Source of the DNA: Chamaelirium japonicum
Lineage: Eukaryota > Streptophyta > Magnoliopsida > Liliales > Melanthiaceae
Assembly (NCBI GenBank): GCA_947650365.1
Contig: CANTAL010000096.1
Location: 682,001-746,000, forward strand
Length of the DNA stretch: 64,000 nt
Reading direction: 5' to 3'
A model generated the notes under the pieces. The model made no database searches and was not told where the DNA came from. It saw only the letters and a list, made by a program, of their open reading frames with translations. The position numbers were made by a program, and so were the translations under genes. Of this stretch, positions 57,201-64,000 are shown one piece after another. Positions within the stretch are counted from its first letter, which is position 1; each line of letters begins with the position of its first letter.

Positions 57201-59208
57201 TTCTAATTCTTTCACACGATCCATTCTAATTCATTCGTACGATTAATTCGTAGGATCCATTCTAATTCATTCGTACGATCCATTCTAATTCATTCGCACG
57301 AATGTATCCATTCTAGTTCATTCATACGATCCATTCTAATTCATTCATACGATCCATTCTAATTCATTCGCACGATCCATTCTAATTCATTCATACGATC
57401 CATTCTAATTCATTCATACGATCCATTCTAATTCATTCGTATGATCCATTCTAATTCATTCGTACAATCTATTCTAATTCATTCGTACGAATGGATATAT
57501 TCGTGTGAATGAATTAGAATGGATCGTACCAATGAGTAAGAATGGATCGTACGAATGAAATAGAATGGATTGCACGAATGAATTAGAATGGATCGTACGA
57601 ATGAATTAGAATGGATCGTGTGAAAGAATTAGAATGGATTGTATGAATGAATTAGAATGGATCGTACGAAGGAATTAGAATAGATCGTACGAATGAATTA
57701 GAATGGATCGTACAAATGAATTAGAATAGATCGTACGAATGAATTAGAATAGATCGTACGAATGAATTAGAATGGATCGTGTGAAAGAATTAGAATGGAT
57801 CGTACGAATGAATTAGAATGGATCGTGTGAATGAATTAGAATGGATCGTACGAATGAATTAGAATGGATCGTGCTAATGAATTAGAAATGATCGAACGAA
57901 TGAATTAGCATGGATCGTGCATTCGTACGATCCATTCTAATTCATTCGTAAGATCCATTCTAATTCATTCGTACGATCCATTCTAATTCATTCGTACGAT
58001 CCATTCTAATTCATTCGCATGAATGTATCCATTCTAGTTCATTCGTACGATCCATTCTAATTCATTCGTACGATCCATTCTAATTCATTCATACGATCTA
58101 TTCTAATTCATTCATACAATCCATTCTAATTCTTTCGTAGGATCCATTCTAATTCATTCGCACAATCCATTCTATTTCATTCGTACGATCCATTCTAATT
58201 CATTCGCACGAATGTATCCATAATGGATCATACGAATGAGTAAAAATGGATCGTACGAATGAAATAGAATGGATTGTGCGAATGAATTAGAATGAGCCGT
58301 ACGAATGAATTAGAATGGTTACATTCGTGCGAATGAATTAGAATGGATCGGACGAATGAATTAGAATGGATCGTACGAATGAATTAGAATGGATCGTACG
58401 AAAAAATTAGAATGGATACATTCGTCCGAATGAATTAGAATGGATCATACGAATGAGTAAGAATGGATCATACGAATGAAATAGAATAGATTGTACGAAT
58501 GAATTAGAATGGATCCTACGAATGAATTAGAATAGATCGTGTAAAAGAATTAGAATGGATTGTATGAATGAATTAGAATGAATTCGTACGATCCATTCGA
58601 ATTCATTCGCACAATCCATTCTAATTCATTCATACGATCCATTCTAATTCATTCATACAATCCATTCTAATTCTTTCACACGATCCATTCTAATTCATTC
58701 GTAGGATCCATTCTAATTCATTCGTACAATCTATTCTATTTCATTCGTACGATCCATATTTACTCATTCGTATGATCCATTCTAATTCATTCGGACGAAT
58801 GTATCCATTCTAATTTATTCGTACGATCCATTCTAATTCATTCGTACGATCCATTCTAATTCATTCGTACGATCCATTCTAATTCATTCGTCCGATCCAT
58901 TCTAATTCATTCGCACGAATGTATCCATTCTAATTTATTCGTAGGATCCATTCTAATTCATTCGTACGATCCATTCTAATCATTCGTAAGATCCATTCTA
59001 ATTCATTCATACAATCCATTCTAATTCATTCGTACGATCCATTCTAATTCATTCGCACGATCCATTCTAATCCATTCTAATTCATTTGTACGATCCATTC
59101 TAATTCTTTCACACGATCCATTCTAATTCATTCGTAGGATCCATTCTAATTTATTCGTACAATCTATTCTAATTCATTCGTACGATCCATTCTAATTCAT
59201 TCGTACGA
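48238..59208. repeat. Higher-order repeat of about 2.0-2.3 kb with built-in inversion
   Basis: A unit of one short F block and one long R block is repeated. F blocks begin at about 48238, 50554, 52624, 54612 and 58222, with steps of about 2316, 2070, 1988 and 3610 bp. Most F blocks are 385 bp; those at 52624 and 58222 differ (486 and 362 bp). Entry is CCATAATGGATCATACG and exit is usually GAATTCGTACGATCCATTCG (48623, 50939, 54997, 58584). The short piece ATGGATCGTGC precedes the joint by 357, 358, 335 and 358 bp; the 335 is one 23-bp monomer less. The copy at 52624 leaves through GGATCGTACGATCC instead. Extra F blocks at 56316 and 57487 break the rhythm. Confidence 0.86.
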
Positions 59209-59238
59209 TCGTACGAATGAATTAGAATGGATCGTACG
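59179..59238. repeat. 60-bp perfect spacer-free palindrome at an R-to-F joint
   Basis: Bases 59179-59208 and 59209-59238 are exact reverse complements, centred on TACGATCGTA. Related but shorter palindromes are at 25023-25040 (18 bp) and near 31645, where one arm is mutated. Confidence 0.9.
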
Positions 59239-61681
59239 GAATGAATTAGAATGGATTGTATGAATGAATTAGAATGGATAAATTCGTGCGAATGAATTAG
59301 AATGGATCATACGAATGAGTAAGAATGGATCGTACGAACGAAATAGAATGGATTGTTCGAATGAATTAGAATGGATCGTACAAATGAATTAGAATGGATC
59401 GTACGAATGAATTAGAATGGATCATACGAATGAATTAGAATGGATCGTGTGAAAGAATTAGAATGGATTGTATGAATGAATTAGAATAGATCGTATGAAT
59501 AAATTAGAATGGATCGTACGAATGAATTCGAATGGATCGTACGAATGAACTAGAATGGATACATTCGTGCGAATGAATTAGAATGGATCGTACGAATGAA
59601 TTAGAATGGATCGTACGAATGAATTAGAATAGATCGTACGAATGAATTAGAATGGATTGTACGAAGGAATTAGAATGGATCGTACGAATTAATTAGAATG
59701 GATATATTCGTGCAAATGAATTAGAATGGATCGTATGAATGTATTAGAATGGATCGTACGAATGAATTAGAATGGATTCGTACGAATGAATTAGAATGGA
59801 TACATTCATGCGAATAAATTAGAATGGATCATACGAGTGAATTAGAATGGATCGAACGAATTAATTAGAATAGATATATTCGTGCAAATGAATTAGAATG
59901 GATCGTATGAATGTATTAGAATGGATCGTATGAGTGAATTAGATAGGATCGTACGAATGAATTAGAATGGATCGTACGAATGAATTAGAATGGATCGTAC
60001 GAATGAATTAGAATGGATACATTCGTGCGAATGAATTAGAATGGATACATTTGTGCGAAAGAAGTAGAATAGATCGTATGAATGAATTAGAATGGATCCT
60101 ATGAATGAATTAGATGGATCGTGCGAATGAATTAGAATGGATCGTACGAATGAATTAGAATAGATCGTACGAATGAATTAGAATGGATCGTACGAAGGAA
60201 TTAGAATGGATCGTACGAATGAATTAGAATGGATCGTACGAATGAATTAGAATGGATCTTATGAATGAATTAGAATGGATCGTACGAATGAATTAGAATG
60301 GATCCTACGAATGAATTAGAATGGATACATTCGTGCGAATGAATTAGAATGGATCGGACGAATGAATTAGAATGGATCGTACGAATGAATTAGAATGGAT
60401 CGTACGAATGAATTAGAATGGATCGTACGAATAAATTAGAATGGATACATTCGTCCGAATGAATTAGAATGGATCATACGAATGAGTAAGAATGGATCGT
60501 ACGAATGAAATAGAATAGATTGTACGAATGAATTCGAATGGATCCTACGAATGAATTAGAATGGATTGTATGAATGAATTAGAATGGATCGTATGAATGA
60601 ATTAGAATGGATCGTGCGAATGAATTCGAATGGATTGTACGAATTCATTCTAATTCATTCATACAATCCATTCTAATTCTTTCACACGATCTATTCAAAT
60701 TCATTCGTAGGATCCATTCTAATTCATTCGTACAATCTATTCTATTTCATTCGTACGATCCATTCTTACTCATTCGTATGATCCATTCTAATTCATTCGG
60801 ACGAATGTATCCATTCTAATTTATTCGTACGATCCATTCTAATTCATTCGTACGATCCATTCTAATTCATTCGTAGGATCCATTCTAATTCATTCGTCCG
60901 ATCCATTCTAATTTATTCGCACGAATGTATCCATTCTAATTCATTCGTACGGTCCATTCTAATTCATTCGCACAATCCATTCTATTTCATTCGTACGATC
61001 CATTCTTACTTATTCGTATGATCCATTATGGATACATTCGTGCGAATGAATTAGAATGGATCATACGAATGAGTAAAAATGGATCGTACGAATGAAATAG
61101 AATGGATTGTGCGAATGAATTAGAATGGATCGTACGAATGAATTAGAATGGATCGTGTGAAAGAATTAGAATGAATTGTATGAATGAATTAGAATAGATC
61201 GTATGAATGAATTAGAATGGATCGTACGAATGAATTAGAATGGATCGTACGAATGAACTAGAATGGATACATTCGTGCGAATGAATTAGAATGGATCGTA
61301 CGAATGAATTAGAATGGATCGTACGAATGAATTAGAATGGATCTTATGAATGAATTAGAATGGATCGTACGAATGCACGATCCATGCTAATTCATTCGTT
61401 CGAGCAATTCTAATTCATTAGCACGATCCATTTTTATTCATTCGTACGATCCATTCTAATTCATTCGCACGATCCATTCTAATTCATTCGTACGATCCAT
61501 TCTAATTCTTTCACACGATCCATTCTAATTCATTCGTACGATCCATTCTAATTCATTCGTACGATCTATTCTAATTCATTCGTACGATCCATTCTAATTC
61601 ATTCGTACGATCCATTCTAATTCATTCATACAATCCATTCTAATTCTTTCACATGATCCATTCTAATTCATTCGTACGATC
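59209..61681. repeat. Last satellite blocks F/R/F/R before the retrotransposon
   Basis: F runs to about 60639, R to about 61026, F to about 61374, then R up to 61681, where the retrotransposon begins within a monomer. The R-to-F joint at 59208/59209 is a perfect 60-bp palindrome. The R block 60640-61026 resembles 14613-15000 in length (about 388 bp) and in both joints. The tail from 61375 resembles 23401-23700. Confidence 0.87.
61677..61681. repeat. Candidate 5-bp target site duplication (left copy)
   Basis: The five satellite bases before the LTR are CGATC, part of the linker of an R monomer. Ty3/Gypsy insertions normally make 5-bp duplications, so CGATC should recur just after the 3' LTR, outside this window. 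Only the left copy can be seen. Confidence 0.5.
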
Positions 61682-61715
61682 TGTTGGGGGTAGCTGAAGC
61701 TCGCCCAGGAGTTCG

Positions 61716-61742
61716 CCCCCCCCCCCCCCCCCCCCCCCCCCC
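61716..61742 (+). repeat. Run of 27 cytosines in the LTR
   Basis: An uninterrupted C27 tract lies 34 bp inside the LTR. The opposite strand is G27, which can fold as a G-quadruplex. The true length is uncertain because homopolymers are error-prone in sequencing and slip in replication. Confidence 0.9.
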
Positions 61743-61806
61743 GTGCGCACCAAACCCTCTTGACAGGGAGCGAGATCCACATTGGGCTGAAGGGGCCCAA
61801 GGCCAA

Positions 61807-61990
61807 GAGCTCGCTCAGGAGCTCGACAAAGCACGCTCAGGAGCTCGCCTAGCTCGTGCAGGAGCTCGCCCATGCTCGCTCAGGAGCTCGCCTAGCTCGC
61901 TCGAGAGCTCGCCCATGCTCGCTCAGGAGCTCGCCTAGCTCACTCGGGAGCTCGCCCATGCTCGCTCAGGAGCTCGCCCAAGCTCGCCCA
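61807..61990 (+). repeat. GAGCTC-centred 21/22-bp tandem repeat in U3
   Basis: GAGCTC starts at 61819, 61841, 61862, 61884, 61905, 61927, 61948 and 61970. Spacings are 22, 21, 22, 21, 22, 21 and 22, so the true period is a 43-bp dimer. A partial unit at 61807 precedes it and a CAAGCTCGCCC unit ends it. The units alternate CTAGCTCG and CATGCTCG linkers. Tandem repeats in U3 often carry transcription factor sites, but no specific factor can be named. Confidence 0.88.
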
Positions 61991-62304
61991 GACCCCTGTT
62001 TATCGAAGAGGTTGCTCCCGCGAGGTCCGACTCTTGATAGATATGGACGAAAGGACGGAGCAGTGCAGAGCAAGCTTGCCTTTGCTTCCTGCCTGAGACC
62101 GCCCAGACTTGAACATTCCAGAATAGCCACCTGGCCGCGACAAGAAAGATGCTCTCCCCCACTCAAACCGCTTGGCAGACTTGACGACAGAATGTCAGGG
62201 CGCGAGTACCAAGGACTGTCAGACCCACGCGAGCCAGGACGTGGGGGTCTAGAAGGCTCTGGAAAGAATCTCCACGTGTCGGGCCACGGTAGGCCGCCTA
62301 TTGC

Positions 62305-62311
62305 TATAAAT
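62305..62311 (+). promoter_or_regulatory. TATA box of the LTR promoter
   Basis: TATAAAT lies 198 bp before the LTR end in an otherwise GC-rich context. This is a typical position for the core promoter of a plant LTR retrotransposon. Transcription would begin about 25-35 bp downstream, near 62335. Confidence 0.75.
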
Positions 62312-62396
62312 GCTCACCCCTAGGCTCCATAGTACAGGTTCGAAACCCTTTTCCCTACCACTTTGGTATACAACAGCTCGCCGTTGTGCACCCGTG

Positions 62397-62417
62397 ACTG
62401 ACTTGAGCGTCGGAGGG
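62397..62417 (+). promoter_or_regulatory. Conserved-looking U5 motif (ACTTGAGCGTCGGAGGG)
   Basis: ACTG then ACTTGAGCGTCGGAGGG matches a motif I recall near the 3' end of the LTR in many plant Ty3/Gypsy elements. It supports placing R/U5 here. Its function is not established by the sequence. Confidence 0.5.
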
Positions 62418-62450
62418 TCTGCGCTCCTAAGGGAGCCAGCCGTTCTCACG

Positions 62451-62472
62451 CTTCTTTTTCTTTGTCTTGCAG
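62451..62472 (+). promoter_or_regulatory. Pyrimidine tract and CAG, splice-acceptor-like
   Basis: A strongly pyrimidine-rich stretch (CTTCTTTTTCTTTGTCTTG) ends in CAG with the AG at 62471-62472, followed by G. It resembles a 3' splice site in U5, just upstream of gag. No matching donor is evident and use is unproven. Confidence 0.25.
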
Positions 62473-62510
62473 GCAGCCCGCACAGACCAGCGAAAAATCC
62501 CCCGAACATT

Positions 62511-62528
62511 TGGCGTCGTCTGTGGGAT
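62511..62528 (+). other. Primer binding site (tRNA-primed minus-strand start)
   Basis: TGGCGTCGTCTGTGGGAT begins two bases after the LTR end, and its TGG pairs with the CCA tail of a tRNA. It is close to the TGGCGCCGTCTGTGGG form known in Tat-group elements, with C to T at the sixth base inside a CpG. I do not assign the tRNA with certainty; tRNA-Arg has been reported for related elements as far as I recall. Confidence 0.75.
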
Positions 62529-62598
62529 CTTCGACTGGTTCCTGCGAGAACACCCACGACCACACGGTTGAGCACCGTCGGCACTCGTAACCCCAAAG
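62529..62598 (+). other. Retrotransposon leader between PBS and gag
   Basis: A 70-bp untranslated leader. An in-frame TGA at 62569-62571 rules out an upstream start for gag. The packaging signal would be expected here but cannot be recognised by eye. Confidence 0.6.
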
Positions 62599-64000
62599 AT
62601 GGCTCCGACAATAAGGGGACGCAGGCGACCGAGGACCCGTGCGAGATCTACACGCAGTGAGCCTCCTGTTGAGACCCCTCAGCCCCAGGTCCCGCTCAGT
62701 GACCAACTCTTGTTGGAGATGTTGGCCACCCAGCGGGCCATGATGGAGGAGCTGACGCGACTGCGTCAGGTTCAGGCGGCCAGCCGACGCTCCGGGCCGA
62801 CAAATACGGCACCTCCGGCGCGACCACCAGCTTCAACATCGCGCTCGCTCACGACCGCTCCGGCGCGGCAGGTTTCCCATCCGGAACCCCCGGTCGGGAG
62901 AGCGGCCGTGCACAGGGTGCCGGAAACCCCGCTTACGAGGTTGCAGAAGCTAGTAACCCAGCGGTCTAGCAACCAGGCGACCTCGCGCGCGACCATCCCT
63001 GGCCGCCGTAGCCGGAGCGTCGATTCTGACGGGTCGGAGGCAAGGTCTCTAGAGCGGGATCGCGACCCGCGCCATCGACGACAAGGGAAAGAGCCCGCGG
63101 TGGCTATACCTTCCGAAGCTCGTGAGGTAACGGCCTCCCACAGACCAACTGACGCGTTGAAGGAATCCGCGGACGAACAGCAAGGAGGCCGCCGAGCGGT
63201 AGCCCCCGAGGGTCGCCGTGGGGTGGGTCCGACCTTGCCACGAGGGAACGTACAAGACCGCCTAGGACCTGCGCAGCCGCCTCTGGGAGTTCTCCCCGGG
63301 CACTGGGCAGCGATCTAGTGCGCTAGTAGATTTACTGGAAGATCTCGCCGCCCACGGAGGTAGCTCGCCTTTCACCAGCGAGGTCCACCAAGGGGGTTTC
63401 CGCACCACTGGACCCCCCCGAAGTTTGTATTGTTCGACGGGTTGCAGGATCCCGTTGACCATCTCTTGGCCTACAGAAACCTTCTGTTTTTCCGGGACCA
63501 AGACCACGTCTTGTGCCGAGCATTCCCGAGCAGTTTGACCGGCTCGGCGTTGAACTGGTTCCACAAGTTGCCGCCCGGCATGATCCCCGACTTTCCAACT
63601 CTCTCTAGGCTATTCCTGGAGCAGTATCGCTGCAATAGGCAGCCCCCGAAAAGAATTGAGTCTCTGTTTACTTTAGCCATGGGAGCTTGCAAAACACTCT
63701 GGTGCTTCGCAACGCGATTCCGAAGCGCCTACCTCGCTCTGGAAGACGCGGCGGGCCAAGATCGTACCGTAGTGAGTGCTTTCAGAAGCGCCCTCCCCGA
63801 GGGAGGCAAACTTCATGACGCCCTAGTGATCAAAGATCCTCGCACGATGGTTGAACTATTTGCCCTGGTCCAGCAACACATCAAGCTCGAAGATGCGGTG
63901 CTAGACTGGAAGGGAAAGGCAGTCGAGCAGCGACCTCCTCCGGCTCTGCGACCTCTTGTCGTTAAGGCCGTGGAGAGGAGAGAGGTGCCACTGGCGGTAC
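62599..64000 (+). pseudogene. gag: gag polyprotein gene, frameshifted, 5' part
   Basis: Gag would form the element's virus-like particle in the cytoplasm. The ATG at 62599 has A at -3 and G at +4, and an in-frame stop lies 30 bp upstream. The first reading frame runs 239 codons to a TAG at 63316-63318. Its start is very basic (MAPTIRGRRRPRTR), residues 35-62 look helical (LLLEMLATQRAMMEELTRLR) and the rest is low-complexity, rich in R, P and S. The capsid-like part then continues in the +2 frame from about 63266 to 63410, and returns to the first frame at a C7 run (63413-63419). From there it is open to the window end (last stop 63361-63363). Motifs in that part are VLFDGLQDPVDHLLAYRN, CRAFPSSLTGSALNWF, LSRLFLEQY and FATRFRSAYLALEDAAGQD, the plant retrotransposon gag domain. 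Two opposite shifts and in-frame stops indicate decay. Zinc knuckle and protease are not reached. Confidence 0.82.
63413..63419 (+). other. C7 run at the second gag frame change
   Basis: Capsid-like sequence reads in the second frame before this run and in the first frame after it. Slippage in the run, gaining or losing C, is the simplest cause. A sequencing error in the homopolymer is an alternative. Confidence 0.65.

Larger units (their letters stand above)
1..61681. repeat. 23/28-bp satellite array with alternating strand orientation
   Basis: The whole stretch is made of short tandem units. The unit is a 14-bp core, GAATGAATTAGAAT, followed by a 9-bp linker, GGATCGTAC (23 bp), or by a 14-bp linker, GGATACATTCGTGC (28 bp). 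Linker variants include CATAC, TGTAC, CGTAT, CGTGC, CTTAC, CCTAC and GGAC in place of CGTAC. The core varies less, for example AATAAATTAGAAT, AATGAGTAAGAAT and AATGAAATAGAAT. The array starts before the window and is cut on the right by a retrotransposon. Orientation switches about 70 times. No unique sequence longer than a monomer interrupts it and there is no convincing coding potential. A centromeric, pericentromeric or heterochromatic knob location is possible but nothing here decides it. Confidence 0.97.
61682..62508 (+). repeat. 5' long terminal repeat (827 bp)
   Basis: The LTR starts with TGTTGGGGG and ends with CCCCCGAACA, an imperfect terminal inverted repeat differing by one extra base. 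The left end abuts satellite and the right end is followed after TT by the primer binding site. U3 holds the C tract, the GAGCTC repeats and the TATA box. R/U5 would run from about 62336 to the end. No AATAAA signal is visible downstream of the TATA box. The 3' LTR is not in the window, so the ends rest on motif position and not on a direct pairwise match. Confidence 0.82.
61682..64000 (+). mobile_element. Ty3/Gypsy LTR retrotransposon, Tat-like, 5' part
   Basis: In order, the element shows an LTR with TG...CA ends, a primer binding site two bases after the LTR, a short leader and a gag-type coding region with the plant Ty3 capsid signature (CRAFP...WF, LSRLF). Pol and the 3' LTR lie beyond the window. 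The PBS form and the gag motifs are those I know from plant Tat-group elements (Tat, Ogre and Retand relatives). The group assignment is from memory of the families and was not searched. The element is GC-rich and interrupts a satellite monomer, so it inserted after the array formed. Frameshifts in gag mean this copy cannot make its own intact Gag. Confidence 0.88.

Noticed and set aside
60607-60819. Plus-strand open frame of 70 codons across an F-to-R joint
   Set aside because: It spans an inversion joint and consists only of monomer translation.
1-61681. CRISPR array
   Set aside because: Direct repeats are contiguous with no unique spacers, no cas genes are present and the orientation alternates.
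1-61681. Telomeric repeat
   Set aside because: The unit is 23 or 28 bp and is unlike TTTAGGG or other telomere motifs.
61649-61938. Overlapping short open frames on both strands in the LTR start
   Set aside because: They are created by the C27 tract and the GAGCTC repeats (runs of P, G or ARSGAR-like peptides) and do not look like genes.
61856-62323. Open frame of 155 codons in U3
   Set aside because: It begins in the tandem repeat, lies upstream of the TATA box and shows no recognisable domain. GC-rich DNA has few stops.
62249-62706. Open frames of 86-120 codons on either strand over U5, PBS and leader
   Set aside because: They cross the LTR end and the primer binding site, and none matches a known retrotransposon product.
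63316-63363. Programmed stop readthrough or frameshift for gag
   Set aside because: The two shifts are opposite in sign and flank capsid-coding sequence, not a gag-pol boundary. Damage or sequence error is simpler.
62772-63692. Minus-strand open frames opposite gag
   Set aside because: They are shadows of the GC-rich sense coding region. Some plant elements do have antisense genes, but nothing here supports one.

Overview
The window is about 96% satellite DNA followed by the 5' end of a plant-type LTR retrotransposon. It points to a large, repeat-rich plant nuclear genome. The species cannot be told from the sequence, and the satellite matches no family I can name. I see no host gene, tRNA, rRNA, CRISPR array or bacterial feature.

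Positions 1-61681 form one unbroken AT-rich tandem array of roughly 2,500 short monomers. A fixed 14-bp core (GAATGAATTAGAAT) alternates with a 9-bp linker (GGATCGTAC), giving a 23-bp unit. Every few units the linker is instead 14 bp (GGATACATTCGTGC), giving a 28-bp unit. The array does not run head to tail. It flips strand about 70 times, in blocks of about 90 bp to 2.8 kb. I call blocks that read GAATGAATTAGAAT on the + strand F, and their reverse complements R. Block limits were read by eye and are good to about 10 bp.

The flip points fall into about 15 recurring sequence classes, so a few original inversions seem to have been copied by larger duplications. Four larger scales are visible: about 0.44 kb local duplications; a 2.0-2.3 kb higher-order repeat at about 46-59 kb; a 6.3-6.6 kb tandem duplication (24.2-30.2 kb against 30.8-36.6 kb); and a copy pair about 35.3-35.5 kb apart (3.2-8.7 kb against 38.3-44.1 kb). 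Some flip points are perfect spacer-free palindromes, the longest being 70 bp.

Positions 61682-64000 hold the 5' part of a Ty3/Gypsy element, probably of the Tat group. It inserted directly into an R block. The 827-bp LTR (61682-62508) carries a 27-C tract, an array of GAGCTC-containing 21/22-bp repeats, a TATA box and TG...CA ends with an imperfect inverted repeat. It is followed by a primer binding site, a short leader, and a gag gene that runs off the window and is broken by two compensating frameshifts. The element is GC-rich and contrasts sharply with the satellite. The second half of the element and the resumption of the satellite should lie to the right of the window.

The most unusual thing here is the architecture of the array: a short-period satellite with dense strand switching at palindromic tetramers and hexamers inside the monomer, then amplified at several nested scales. 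I found no novel protein-coding system.
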